This document shows, piece after piece, positions 43,867-52,790 of a stretch of DNA of 64,000 nt. The notes beneath the pieces were generated by a model. That model did no database searches and was not told the origin of the DNA. It saw nothing but the letters and a program-made list of their open reading frames with translations. The DNA is taken from contig NZ_CP146373.1 in the NCBI RefSeq assembly GCF_037055325.1, positions 1,054,001 to 1,118,000 on the forward strand, read 5' to 3'. The translations under genes and the position numbers were made by a program. The DNA is from Arachnia propionica. Lineage in GTDB: Bacteria; Actinomycetota; Actinomycetes; Propionibacteriales; Propionibacteriaceae. The number at the start of each line of letters is the position of its first letter. Position 1 is the stretch's first letter.

Positions 43867-44124
43867 TCAGATGGCCTGGCGCTTCAGTTTTCGCCGCTCA
43901 CGCTCCGACAGTCCACCCCAAATCCCGAAACGTTCATCATTGGCCAACGCGTACTCCAAGCATTCAGCGCGAACCGTGCAACTTGAGCACACGCGCTTCG
44001 CCTCGCGGGTTGACCCCCCCTTCTCCGGGAAAAATGCCTCAGGATCCGTCTGTGCACACAATGCATGTTGGTGCCAAGCGAATTCATCTTCGGCGTTCAC
44101 CCCCAACGTCCAGATGTCGTCCAT
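43867..44124 (-). CDS. WhiB-family iron-sulfur transcription factor (WhiB2/WblE-like)
   Basis: 85 residues from the ATG at 44124, preceded by AGAGAGGGGGC; an ORF to 44307 only adds non-conserved residues. The four iron-sulfur ligands are C23, C46, C49 and C55 (C...CxxC...C), followed by GIWGGLSERERRKLKRQ, the Wbl turn and basic helix. Length and place next to the mannose locus match WhiB2 of mycobacteria and WblE of Streptomyces, regulators tied to cell division. Inferred target: promoters of growth and division genes, through contact with the principal sigma factor. Confidence 0.93.
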   Translation of the reverse strand: MDDIWTLGVNAEDEFAWHQHALCAQTDPEAFFPEKGGSTREAKRVCSSCTVRAECLEYALANDERFGIWGGLSERERRKLKRQAI

Positions 44125-44553
44125 TTTGCCCCCTCTCTGGCCCAAATTACACACGTGCGGTTCCTTCGCGTCAAGCCCGTCCGGCGAGTCGGCTTGCGCC
44201 AAACCGGGCGGACAAATCCACTTCATCTCCCCAACCGTTCGCCACCCGCCGGAGATGGAACCCCAAGGAGAAACCACTTGCTCCGTTCTCACCGTCAGGA
44301 CCGCCATCGACCGTCACGATCGAAACGCCCTCCGCTTTGATGGACCATCACCGCCTCGAGAACCGAAACCCTCGATGACAGATTAAGTTGAAGGTTGAAA
44401 GTATGGTCTAATCCTACCCGCGCCAGATAGGCGAATAGCCCCGATCCGGGCTCCCCTCTGTCCTCCATTTGGTCAAGTGCACGCGTCCTACGCTCCTCCT
44501 GCGGGTTCGTGCCCGATGCTTACCCCAACATCGTTTGTCCACGAACCCACCCG
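44125..44553. other. Long upstream region of whiB
   Basis: 429 nt with no supported gene between the whiB start and the manC stop, both minus strand. It includes an AT-rich patch around 44378-44420 with the repeated motif GTTGAA. A long 5' leader carrying regulatory sites for whiB is likely; I cannot define promoter hexamers with confidence. Confidence 0.45.
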
Positions 44554-45633
44554 TCAGGCGTATTCAGCTCCGTGTCCTTCGCGCACCAACTCCACCAGCT
44601 CACGGATCCGCCCGGTCTCCGCCAGAGGAGCAACGAGAGTGGCTTCTCTGGTGTGAACGACAAGCATGTCCCGGAGCCCCATGGTTGCCACAACATGCCT
44701 CCCACCAGCGGTGTTGATGATCACACACCCTGAAGAATCCAGGCTCACACTTCGCCCATCGACCCGGTTTCCGTGCTCGTCCACCAGGAACTGCTCGGCG
44801 AGATTCTGGTAGCTACCGACGTCCTTCCAGGAGACATCCAGCCCAACTGCTAGCACCTCTGCGCTGCCCTTGCCGTGTGAGACCGGCTGCATGACCGCAT
44901 AGTCGATGGAGGTTTTGAGAAGGGTGGGGAACAGCTCGTCAAGGAGCTCATTGTGCGCAGCGATCCTGCGCACTTTTTCGGCAGTGTCCGGCACCAGCGT
45001 CTCCAGCTGTTCCAGCAAAGTCCTGACACGCCATACGAACATCCCGGCGTTCCACCAGTACTCCCCCGAGGCCAAATAACGCTCGGCCACGTGAAGCTCC
45101 GGTTTCTCCTTGAACTCCGAGACCCGCCAGGCATCCAGTTCTTCATCGACGCATCCGCCGCGGTGCAGGTACCCAAATCCCGTGTGAGCCTCAGTCGGGA
45201 CAACTCCCATCGTCACCAAGGCCCGAGGTCTGGCCTCCGCCACGCTGAAGGCACGCTCCAGAGTGGCACGAAACCCTTCAACGGGGGTGATGATGTGATC
45301 GGCACTCAGCATAGCGACGACGGCTTCCGGGTCACGTTGCTCGAGGATCGCAGCAGACCATGCGACGGCACTCAGCGAATCACGACCAACGGGTTCCCCG
45401 AGCAGATTCTCCCTTGGTAGTTCGGGAAGCTGTCGGGCAACGACATCCACATAGGTACGGGATGTGCACACGAGAATCCGATCATCAGGCAGCAGGCCTG
45501 CCACCCGTTCATACGCAAGCCGGAGGAGGCTCCGACCGTCAAAAAGCTCCAGAAGTTGCTTGGGCGTTCCCTGTCTCGAGAGGGGCCACAGCCTCGTACC
45601 CGAGCCGCCCGCCATTATCACCACGTAACGCAT
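44554..45633 (-). CDS. manC: Mannose-1-phosphate guanylyltransferase
   Basis: 359 residues. It makes GDP-mannose from mannose 1-phosphate and GTP. The nucleotide-binding signature is MAGGSGTRLWPLSRQGTPKQ at about 8-27, the metal-binding ADHII at about 109-113, and then FKEKPE and NAGMFVWRV, typical of GDP-mannose pyrophosphorylases. A left-handed beta-helix-like end (about 290-359) is short. It provides activated mannose for the envelope glycosyltransferases around it. The start ATG is followed immediately by the conserved strand. Confidence 0.95.
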   Translation of the reverse strand: MRYVVIMAGGSGTRLWPLSRQGTPKQLLELFDGRSLLRLAYERVAGLLPDDRILVCTSRTYVDVVARQLPELPRENLLGEPVGRDSLSAVAWSAAILEQRDPEAVVAMLSADHIITPVEGFRATLERAFSVAEARPRALVTMGVVPTEAHTGFGYLHRGGCVDEELDAWRVSEFKEKPELHVAERYLASGEYWWNAGMFVWRVRTLLEQLETLVPDTAEKVRRIAAHNELLDELFPTLLKTSIDYAVMQPVSHGKGSAEVLAVGLDVSWKDVGSYQNLAEQFLVDEHGNRVDGRSVSLDSSGCVIINTAGGRHVVATMGLRDMLVVHTREATLVAPLAETGRIRELVELVREGHGAEYA

Positions 45634-45806
45634 GACAGGACTTTAGTTGGGTTGTGGCGTCCTGCAACGCATAACAGAAAACTACGAGGCTGCTACATGC
45701 GGATAACGACCAGCCAGGTCCAACGCCCGTCGATCAGCACGACACCTGGGCGAATTTCACCAATGCATACTGGCAGGGCTGATGCGCACCTCTAGCATCG
45801 GAGACC

Positions 45807-46487
45807 ATGTTCATCGAGAAACTTGGCGCGCGCCCCGGGGCATCGCCGTTGTTCACCCACTACGACGAGGCTTCCGGCTCCCGAGTCGAGTTGTCCGGAA
45901 CGACTTTCACGAACTGGGTGGACAAGACCGTCAACATGCTGGATGGCCTCGGTGTGGAGGCCGGGGAACCCGTTCATCTGGATCTGGTCAACACCAGCCC
46001 TGGGCACTGGGTGACTGCGGTGTGGGTTGCCGCGATCTGGCAACGCGGGTGCCCCGTGGCCGCACGAAACGACGGCGAAGCGGTGCTCACAGTGGTTGGC
46101 CCGGCGAGTGACACCAGAGGCCCCGTCACCGTGATGTGTTCGCTGCATCCCCTCGGGCTGGGCCTCCCGGATCTGCCCACGGACTGCACAGACTACGCAG
46201 ACGTGTTGGCAGAACCGGACGTTCACTGGGTGGAGCCCGTTTCTCCGGACGCTCCTGCATGGCTGCCGGACATCACCCGTGCTGAACTGGAGTATTTCCC
46301 GGGATCGGATCAGCGGCTCCTGTTCACGGATCCGCCTCCGGGTTGGGAGACCGTGCGAATGCTACTGGTCTCCCCGGTGCTGGGGGGTGGCTCAACGGTC
46401 GTGGTGACTGGTGCCTCACCCGAGCGTATTTCCCGGATCACCAGCGAGGAGAAGGCCCTTCTCACCCGTGTCGAGGAAGCCCCTTGA
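45807..46487 (+). CDS. TIGR03089 family protein
   Basis: 226 residues resembling the N-terminal fold of AMP-binding (acyl-CoA synthetase-like) proteins, but without the ATP/AMP signature and less than half the length of an active enzyme. FTHYDEASGSRVELSGTTF and AGEPVHLDLVNTSPGHWVTA are typical of the TIGR03089 family. In mycobacteria the same family (Rv3268) lies beside an LCP gene (Rv3267), as here. Function unknown. Its end overlaps the convergent glycosyltransferase by 26 nt. Confidence 0.85.
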   Translation: MFIEKLGARPGASPLFTHYDEASGSRVELSGTTFTNWVDKTVNMLDGLGVEAGEPVHLDLVNTSPGHWVTAVWVAAIWQRGCPVAARNDGEAVLTVVGPASDTRGPVTVMCSLHPLGLGLPDLPTDCTDYADVLAEPDVHWVEPVSPDAPAWLPDITRAELEYFPGSDQRLLFTDPPPGWETVRMLLVSPVLGGGSTVVVTGASPERISRITSEEKALLTRVEEAP

Positions 46488-47448
46488 GGAACCCAGCTCC
46501 CCAGGCCATGTGCATGGTTGCCAACACCACGGGCAAGCGGAGTCGCGCTGCCGCCGGCACACCGCGCATGGTCAGGGTCGCGAAGACAAGGAAACCCAGG
46601 TACAGCACCGGGAAAAGAAGCATGGCGGCCAGCCAGGGCCGGCGCAGCCACACCCCGGTCATTCCGGCCCCCAGACCAATACTCGTGCCCAGGACTACGG
46701 CAGGTGGAGCGAGGTAGCGGAGGTTCGCGGTATCGGGGTGTCGTCTGATGACCTCCCGTCGCCACCTTCCTGTAAGGTAGAACTGCTTCGCCAGGGCTCG
46801 CAGGCTGGAACGGGGACGGTAGATGACCCTCAGCTCCGGGGTGAACCACACCAGGTGGCCGGCACGACGGAGCCGGTGATTGAGCTCCCAGTCCTGGGCG
46901 CGGTGCAGGGATTCATCGAAACCACCGACCTCGTTCAAGGCGTCGCGGCGGAAAACTCCCAGGAAGACGGTGTCCGCCGGCCCCGCCGGTGTGTCGGCAA
47001 GGTGGAACCCGCCGCCCCCGAGTCCCACATGCGAGTTGTAGGCTGCCGCAACAGCTTGTTCAAAGGGGGTACGTCCCTGGGCGTCCATCAGGCCGCCAAC
47101 GTTGGCTGCGCCCGTCGCCCGGAGGGTTTCCACCGCGGTGGTGATGTATCCCGGGCACAGCTCGGCATGGCCGTCGACGCGGACGATGATCTCATGGCTG
47201 GCCGCCTCGATAGCCAGGTTGAGGCCGGCCGGGGTGAAACCCGTTGGGTTGTCCACCACGACGATCCGGCCATCGGCTGCCGCCAAGGAATCGGCGATCT
47301 CCCGGGTGCGATCACTGCTTGGGCCCACCGCGATCACCACCTCGAGTTCTCCCCCATATCCCTGGGCCAGAACACGCCCGACGGCGGCCTCCAGGTGCGG
47401 TTCCTCGTTGCGGACGGGCATGACGACGCTGACAGGTTCGGGAATCAC
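46462..47448 (-). CDS. Glycosyltransferase family 2, with C-terminal membrane helices
   Basis: 328 residues. A GT2 domain at about 5-230: SVVMPVRNEEPHLEAAV, VVIAVGPSSDRTREIAD, the metal-binding VRVDGHAEL, GGLMDAQGRTPFEQAVA, and GFDESLHRAQDWELNHRLRRAG (acceptor ED/DWE and Arg motif). Three hydrophobic helices near 245-315 anchor it to the membrane. It resembles succinoglycan-type (ExoA-like) transferases. It is 4 nt before the LCP gene in the reading direction, so the two are probably an operon for envelope glycan synthesis and attachment. Confidence 0.9.
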   Translation of the reverse strand: MIPEPVSVVMPVRNEEPHLEAAVGRVLAQGYGGELEVVIAVGPSSDRTREIADSLAAADGRIVVVDNPTGFTPAGLNLAIEAASHEIIVRVDGHAELCPGYITTAVETLRATGAANVGGLMDAQGRTPFEQAVAAAYNSHVGLGGGGFHLADTPAGPADTVFLGVFRRDALNEVGGFDESLHRAQDWELNHRLRRAGHLVWFTPELRVIYRPRSSLRALAKQFYLTGRWRREVIRRHPDTANLRYLAPPAVVLGTSIGLGAGMTGVWLRRPWLAAMLLFPVLYLGFLVFATLTMRGVPAAARLRLPVVLATMHMAWGAGFLKGLPRHG

Positions 47449-47452
47449 CCGA

Positions 47453-48895
47453 TCAACTTACCCGGCAAACGGGTGTTTCGGCACGTGGCGCCAGGCTAGG
47501 AGACGGGCTGTTGTCGCTGGTTGCCCCACTGCCGGGGGCAGATATCTTCTCTGTGGGAGCCGGAGGATCACTGGCCGGGGAAGACGTGCTGCTGCTCATG
47601 GAAGTGGCTGATGCATCCTCGGCCTCCGAGGCCTCAATGGTCTCGGCCACGGTCCTGCGGATCAGCGCGAAGTCCGGGGAGGATGTGCGGATCAGAGGTG
47701 GGGCGAAGTTGACGGATTCGATCGGTAGGGCCTTTCCCCTGAGCGCGAGCTCCACCAGCTCGGGCAGTTGATCCGCTCCCACGTCGGTACGCACTATGTC
47801 ACTGCCCGCCTCAGCAAGGTCGACGAACCTGGTCGCAACAGTGCCAGGATCGAGCTGTTTGGCCATGGCAGCCATGACGCACTTCTGCCGCGTCATGCGT
47901 TCATAGTCATCGGAGTCGGCCCGAGAACGAGCGAACCACAGCGCATGGTAACCGTCGAGGTGGACGTTTTTCCCCGGCTCGATCCAGCCGTAGATCTCCG
48001 ACCCGACCCCTCCAATGGGCACTCTTTTCCCAATGTCGAGGCTGATTCCACCCATGGCATCAACGAGGTCTTGAAAGCCGGCGAGGTCCACCATGGCGTA
48101 GTAGTTGAGCTCCACTCCCAGGGTCTCCGCGACCGCTTCCTTCATCGCGGCCAGACCGGCTTCTCTCCCCGGGTAGAGGTCAGCATGTTCCTGCCCCAGG
48201 GTGTAGACGCCGTTCAACATGCACTCTTCATCGCACCGGAAACCATCAGGGTAGAGCTTCGCCAGCGGCGACGAGGACGGGAAGGGGACGCCAACAAGGT
48301 TCCGGGGCAGCCCAAACACGACTGTCCGTCCCGTCTCAGCGTCGATGGATGCGACGTTGATCGAATCAGGCCGGATCCCCTCCCTGTCGGCAGCCGCGTC
48401 CACGCCGAGAAGCAAAATGTTGTAGCGGCCCTGCTTGACCTGACTGTCGCCACCACCCGTGAAGACATCGGAGACGTACCCAGCGGCGGTGAAGGCACTG
48501 GTGAGCAGGTTGGTTCCTATACCGGCCACCACGGCCAGGAGGAGACACGTCCCGGTCAGAACCAGACGGGCTCGGCGTTTCAGGTCCGGTGGACGCGACA
48601 GGCGCCAGGCATCGAACAGCAGAGCCAACCAGCCCAGGAACAGTACCCAGACCATGATCCTCATGACCGCAGCGACTGCTCCGTTGAGAAACAACCCGAT
48701 GGTCGGTCCCCGCCAGAACAATAACCCCAGTCCGGCCAGCAGAGCGCAGGTCACAAGCACCCCCCAGATACGCAGTACCGCACGCCCCACCCTACGGTTC
48801 CCCGCCACGTACTGAGCAGCTCCAGGCAGGAGGACCGTCAGAAGGATGAGCCCAGTGGCGCGCCTGTTCCGTACAGCGGTATCGGGGGCAATCAT
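47453..48895 (-). CDS. LytR-CpsA-Psr (LCP) ligase with polytopic N-terminus
   Basis: 480 residues from the ATG at 48895. Unlike the usual single anchor, the first 140 residues carry about four membrane helices (LILLTVLLPGAAQYVAG; VLVTCALLAGLGLLFW; MRIMVWVLFLGWLALLF; LVLTGTCLLLAVVAGIG). The LCP catalytic domain spans about 165-385: YNILLLGVDAAADREGIRPD, VVFGLPRNLVGVPFP, LNYYAMVDLAGFQDLVDAMGGI, and WFARSRADSDDYERMTRQ, with the Arg/Asp pairs that bind the lipid pyrophosphate. A Ser/Pro-rich tail follows. LCP enzymes attach polymers such as teichoic acid or arabinogalactan to peptidoglycan. Confidence 0.92.
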   Translation of the reverse strand: MIAPDTAVRNRRATGLILLTVLLPGAAQYVAGNRRVGRAVLRIWGVLVTCALLAGLGLLFWRGPTIGLFLNGAVAAVMRIMVWVLFLGWLALLFDAWRLSRPPDLKRRARLVLTGTCLLLAVVAGIGTNLLTSAFTAAGYVSDVFTGGGDSQVKQGRYNILLLGVDAAADREGIRPDSINVASIDAETGRTVVFGLPRNLVGVPFPSSSPLAKLYPDGFRCDEECMLNGVYTLGQEHADLYPGREAGLAAMKEAVAETLGVELNYYAMVDLAGFQDLVDAMGGISLDIGKRVPIGGVGSEIYGWIEPGKNVHLDGYHALWFARSRADSDDYERMTRQKCVMAAMAKQLDPGTVATRFVDLAEAGSDIVRTDVGADQLPELVELALRGKALPIESVNFAPPLIRTSSPDFALIRRTVAETIEASEAEDASATSMSSSTSSPASDPPAPTEKISAPGSGATSDNSPSPSLAPRAETPVCRVS

Positions 48896-49174
48896 GGCGG
48901 CTCCATGGACAGACAACAAGGAATTCCGGGGTGCCACGGTCTGATGGGGCAGCCGCAATGACCATCACCGCGACGAGCCAGCGAAACGAATGGCAAGGAT
49001 GGCACCGGGTCGCACTTCCAGCAAGAGTGACTCAACCGGCCTACCCCGGACATTCGCACCATTGGCACACCCCCGTCCGTGGGACCTTGTACAAGGGTGG
49101 ACCGCTGGCGACTGCCTCACCGGCAGGCACGCCGCCGAGCTGGCGAATCCTTCCGAAGGGTAACCTTGCATACC

Positions 49175-50401
49175 ATGAGCGACCACGATCACAATTCCGA
49201 CCTTGACTGGTTGTACCGCCGCGACCAGAAGCCGGACCAGAATCGTGGGTACCCGGCATCCTCCCGACCGGAACCACAGCCCTACCCTTCCCATCAGTCA
49301 CCACCTCGACCGGAACCACAGCCCTACCCGCGAAGTATTCCGAGCACCGAACAGCAGGCTCCCTACCGGTCAGCAGCACCACAGCAACCGCTGGGATACA
49401 CCCAGCCCTCACCACACACCCGACCTCCGAAAATACGTGGCCCCAAGCGCCGTCATCCGATCAGACGTCTGGTTCTCACTCTGATCATCGCCTGGCTGGC
49501 ATTCATGATCGGAACTCCCATATATGCCTGGAGCATCGGCAACAAGGTAGAAACCGCCCCCGGGAGTGATCGGCCCGCCGAGCAACCCGGCACCGCCGTC
49601 TTGCTGGTGGGCTCGGACGGGCGCGACAAACTCACCGAACAGCAGCGCGGCGAACTCGGCACCGGAGACACCGAGGGGCAACGCACGGACAGCATGATGC
49701 TGCTGTACAAACCTCCCTCCGGGAAATCCGCCATGATTTCACTGCCCCGCGATTCCTGGGTTGATGTACCCGGGCACGGTAAGGCGAAATTGAACGCTGC
49801 CTACTCCTGGGGTGGAGCTCCGCTACTGATCCGCACCATCGAGTCCAACACGGGTATCCGAATAGACGGCTATCTCGAGGTTGGCTTCCTGGGCGTGGTC
49901 GAGGCTGTGGACGCGGTGGGAGGCATCGAGATCTGCCCGGAAAAGGCCATCAACGACAAGGACGCCCACCTGGATCTCCCTGCGGGCTGCCAAAACATCA
50001 ACGGGAAAACCGCCCTCGGGTACGTCCGGATGCGCAAGTCCGACCAAACCGGCGACATCGGTCGCATGATGCGCCAACGCGAAGTGATCGGGAAGGTCGC
50101 CAAAAAAGCCCTGAACCCATTGACCCTTCTCAATCCTTTCTCCTACTGGAAACTGAACATGGCTGCGGCCCACACCTTGCTGCGGGGCTCCGAAACCGGC
50201 TTCGGTGAAGTAGTGGGAGGGGCCGAGGTGTTCCTGAGCTCCGCCACAGGTTCCGGATATTCCCTCAGCGTGCCGGTCTCCGACGCGAACGCCAGTCGCG
50301 GTGGCCAGAGCGTGATGCTCTGGGACCAGCAAGCCAGTCAGGAGGTTTTCGCCACCGTGATCGCGGGTAACACCGATCCCTTGGCAAAGTACTCCCACTG
50401 A
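49175..50401 (+). CDS. LytR-CpsA-Psr (LCP) ligase
   Basis: 408 residues from the ATG at 49175. The cytoplasmic N-terminus (about 1-95) is rich in Pro, Gln, Tyr and Asp, with RPEPQPYP occurring twice (near residues 29 and 42). One membrane helix follows (LVLTLIIAWLAFMIGTPIYA), then the LCP domain: TAVLLVGSDGRDKL, DSMMLLYKPPSGKSAMISLP with the PRDSWV loop, LNAAYSWGGAPLLIRTIE, EAVDAVGGIEIC, and GYVRMRKSDQTGDIGRMMRQ. All expected Arg and Asp residues are visible. Second LCP in the region, reading away from the first; probably partly redundant. Confidence 0.92.
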   Translation: MSDHDHNSDLDWLYRRDQKPDQNRGYPASSRPEPQPYPSHQSPPRPEPQPYPRSIPSTEQQAPYRSAAPQQPLGYTQPSPHTRPPKIRGPKRRHPIRRLVLTLIIAWLAFMIGTPIYAWSIGNKVETAPGSDRPAEQPGTAVLLVGSDGRDKLTEQQRGELGTGDTEGQRTDSMMLLYKPPSGKSAMISLPRDSWVDVPGHGKAKLNAAYSWGGAPLLIRTIESNTGIRIDGYLEVGFLGVVEAVDAVGGIEICPEKAINDKDAHLDLPAGCQNINGKTALGYVRMRKSDQTGDIGRMMRQREVIGKVAKKALNPLTLLNPFSYWKLNMAAAHTLLRGSETGFGEVVGGAEVFLSSATGSGYSLSVPVSDANASRGGQSVMLWDQQASQEVFATVIAGNTDPLAKYSH

Positions 50402-50678
50402 GAGGTCGCGCCAGCAGGATGCGATCACCGCACCCGACCTGGGACACGTAGGGCCAACCTGCTCCTCCACGGCTGCGCCGTCCCGGGCGCGACGTTCTTC
50501 GTTCCGTTCCCCCTCACACCATTGCGTCGTCACGACACTCTTCAGCATCCTCTATCCGACGAGCTCCTTGGTTTCCTTGGGTTCGACTGACCCTCCCCAT
50601 CCTCACGACTACACAAGCACCAGGAGCACAGTTACTCTGGTTAAGGAAGCAACATTCCTGATTCGGAGGAACAACACA

Positions 50679-52229
50679 GTGAGTCAGAACCATCAGGGAC
50701 CTCCCCCGCAAGGGAATTGCCCACCGGGAGCCCAGTCGCAAGGGTTCCAACAACAAGTACCACCGCCACAGGCCTGGCAGCAGGGACCACCTCCCCCGGG
50801 ATCTCCTTCTGCCCAATGGGGCGTCGCCACGTCCAGCAAGCGCCGGTCGAAGAAAACGATGATCTTGGCCAGCGTCCTCGTCCTCGCCCTCCTGGCCGGA
50901 GGAGGGTTTATCACGTGGTGGTTGCTGCGAGGCGCTACGCCCGCCGCGGCCAAGGGCATTCCGTCCAACGCCCTAGCGGTGCTCGAGGTGAACCTAAATC
51001 CGTCCGCGGGCGACAAGCTGGCGGTCAAGGAAGTCGCGGCAAAGTTCCCCTTCCTGAAGGACGAGACCAGCGACGCCGGGGACGACTACAAGAAAGCTCT
51101 TTGGTCCGTGCTGGCCAAACTGGGCAAAGATGCCCCGGACTACGAGTCCGAGGTGAAGCCATGGCTCGGCGATTCCGCTGCAATCGCGGCCCTTCCCGGG
51201 AAGGATTCCGGGAGCAGGTCCGCGCCCATTACGCATGTCGTCTCCATTCAGGTCACTGACAAGGACTCCGCCAAGGCCTTCACCGACAAGTACATCAAAA
51301 GCCAGAAGGTCGTCTTCCTCGACGACCTGATGGTGTTCTCTAACGACGAGGACAGCGACATCAGTGAGTCCTCTCTCAAGGACAACATCACATCCGTCGA
51401 GTCCTACAAAGCGGACATGGGAAGGCTGGGAGACGGTTTCCTCGCCACTACATGGGTTTCCTCGGAATTCATCAAACAGGTTAACTCCCAGACAAACAGC
51501 GCCGCCACTGTCCTCGAATCACGCTTCGCGGCAGGGCTCAAGGTGCAGGACGGAACCATCGCCCTGCGAACCATCTCTTGGCAGAAGGACGAGCTCAAGG
51601 AGCGCGGCGAGAACGTCAAAGACCTTGCCGGCAGCATGCCCGCCGACTGGCTTGGTTCTCTTGCCTTCTCCGCGTCTCCCGAACTCGTGAACAAGGCCTG
51701 GGAGAATTTCAAGTCCCTGCCCACTTCGTCTCAACGCCAGCTGGAGGATCTCGGGATCTCCTCGGTCGATGACATGCACGCGCTCCTCGGCACCCAGTTC
51801 TCCTTCGCTGTTGCGGGTGATTCCAAGCAGTTTCAGGTCGGCATCAAGGTGCGCACGAAAGACCCGGAAAAACACAAGAGCATCCTGGAAAAGCTCACCA
51901 AGAGCGGAAAACTGCAGGATGCCAAGACCACTGTTGAAGGCGACACAGTCACCACCATTTTCGGCGCCGACAACGGTTCTTTCTCGAATCCCAGCAACAA
52001 GCTCAGCGGGAATAGCGAGCACGAGAAGCTGACCAAGGGAATCGACAACCCGCAGTCCTCAGCATGGGTGAACGTCCCGCAGGTCCTGGAAACCATAGAA
52101 AAGACCAGCAGAAATGGCTTGCCTACGCAGGTCAAGGAGAACCTAGAGCCGATCAGCGGCATCGGAATGGTCGCGGGCCAGATCGATGACCACTACTTCG
52201 ACTCCTGGATTCGAGTCGGCACCAAGTGA
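50679..52229 (+). CDS. DUF3352 membrane-anchored surface protein
   Basis: 516 residues from a GTG at 50679, set by GGAGG 9 nt upstream; the ORF reaches further back without similarity. Residues 1-48 are a Pro/Gln/Gly-rich cytoplasmic tail. One membrane helix follows (TMILASVLVLALLAGGGFITWWLL split) and then about 430 extracytoplasmic residues, Lys/Asp/Ser-rich, of DUF3352: IPSNALAVLEVNLNPSAGDK, LPGKDSGSRSAPITHVV, and DMHALLGTQFSFAVAGD. Function unknown. The N-terminus resembles that of the LCP protein before it. A strong hairpin ends the gene. Confidence 0.82.
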   Translation: MSQNHQGPPPQGNCPPGAQSQGFQQQVPPPQAWQQGPPPPGSPSAQWGVATSSKRRSKKTMILASVLVLALLAGGGFITWWLLRGATPAAAKGIPSNALAVLEVNLNPSAGDKLAVKEVAAKFPFLKDETSDAGDDYKKALWSVLAKLGKDAPDYESEVKPWLGDSAAIAALPGKDSGSRSAPITHVVSIQVTDKDSAKAFTDKYIKSQKVVFLDDLMVFSNDEDSDISESSLKDNITSVESYKADMGRLGDGFLATTWVSSEFIKQVNSQTNSAATVLESRFAAGLKVQDGTIALRTISWQKDELKERGENVKDLAGSMPADWLGSLAFSASPELVNKAWENFKSLPTSSQRQLEDLGISSVDDMHALLGTQFSFAVAGDSKQFQVGIKVRTKDPEKHKSILEKLTKSGKLQDAKTTVEGDTVTTIFGADNGSFSNPSNKLSGNSEHEKLTKGIDNPQSSAWVNVPQVLETIEKTSRNGLPTQVKENLEPISGIGMVAGQIDDHYFDSWIRVGTK

Positions 52230-52238
52230 CCCTCAGCT

Positions 52239-52283
52239 GATACGAGGACGCCCCCGGTGAACTTCCGGGGGCGTCCTCGTATC
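52239..52283. terminator. Strong bidirectional terminator, DUF3352 / purE
   Basis: A perfect 19-bp stem, arms 52239-52257 and 52265-52283, with a 7-nt loop, lying 10 nt after the DUF3352 stop and 10 nt before the purE stop. Longest perfect hairpin noticed in the window. Confidence 0.88.
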
Positions 52284-52292
52284 CCAAAGAAC

Positions 52293-52790
52293 CTAGTTCC
52301 CTGAGCTGGCCCTGCGCACTGCTTCACCCTTGGCGCGTGCGAGGTCGCGCAGACTCGCCTGGAACTGCACCATCTGCGCTCGCAGTTTCTCATCACCAGC
52401 GGCAAGGATACGAACGGCCAGCAAACCGGCGTTGCGGGCATTGCCGACGGCGACCGTGGCAACAGGCACCCCAGCGGGCATCTGAACGATCGATAGCAGC
52501 GAATCCATGCCGTCGAGGTAGGAGAGGGCTACGGGCACCCCGATCACCGGCAGCGGCGTCAGGGCCGCCAGCATCCCGGGCAGATGCGCAGCACCCCCGG
52601 CACCAGCGATGATCACCTTGAAGCCCCGCTCGTGGGCAGAACGCCCGAAAGCCACCATCTCCTCGGGCATCCGGTGGGCGCTCACCACGTCCGCCCGGTA
52701 GCTGACCCCGAACTCCTCAAGGGCCTCCGCAGCAGCCTGCATCGTCGGCCAGTCCGAATCGGAGCCCATCAGGATCGCGACATCACTCAT
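52293..52790 (-). CDS. purE: N5-carboxyaminoimidazole ribonucleotide mutase
   Basis: 165 residues, class I PurE. It moves the carboxyl group of N5-CAIR to give CAIR in purine synthesis. Motifs: [17 protein letters not shown] at the N-terminus, [12 protein letters not shown] with the catalytic His, [20 protein letters not shown] and VIGVPV. It overlaps purK by 8 nt. The pair works on the same intermediate. Confidence 0.97.
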   Translation of the reverse strand: MSDVAILMGSDSDWPTMQAAAEALEEFGVSYRADVVSAHRMPEEMVAFGRSAHERGFKVIIAGAGGAAHLPGMLAALTPLPVIGVPVALSYLDGMDSLLSIVQMPAGVPVATVAVGNARNAGLLAVRILAAGDEKLRAQMVQFQASLRDLARAKGEAVRRASSGN

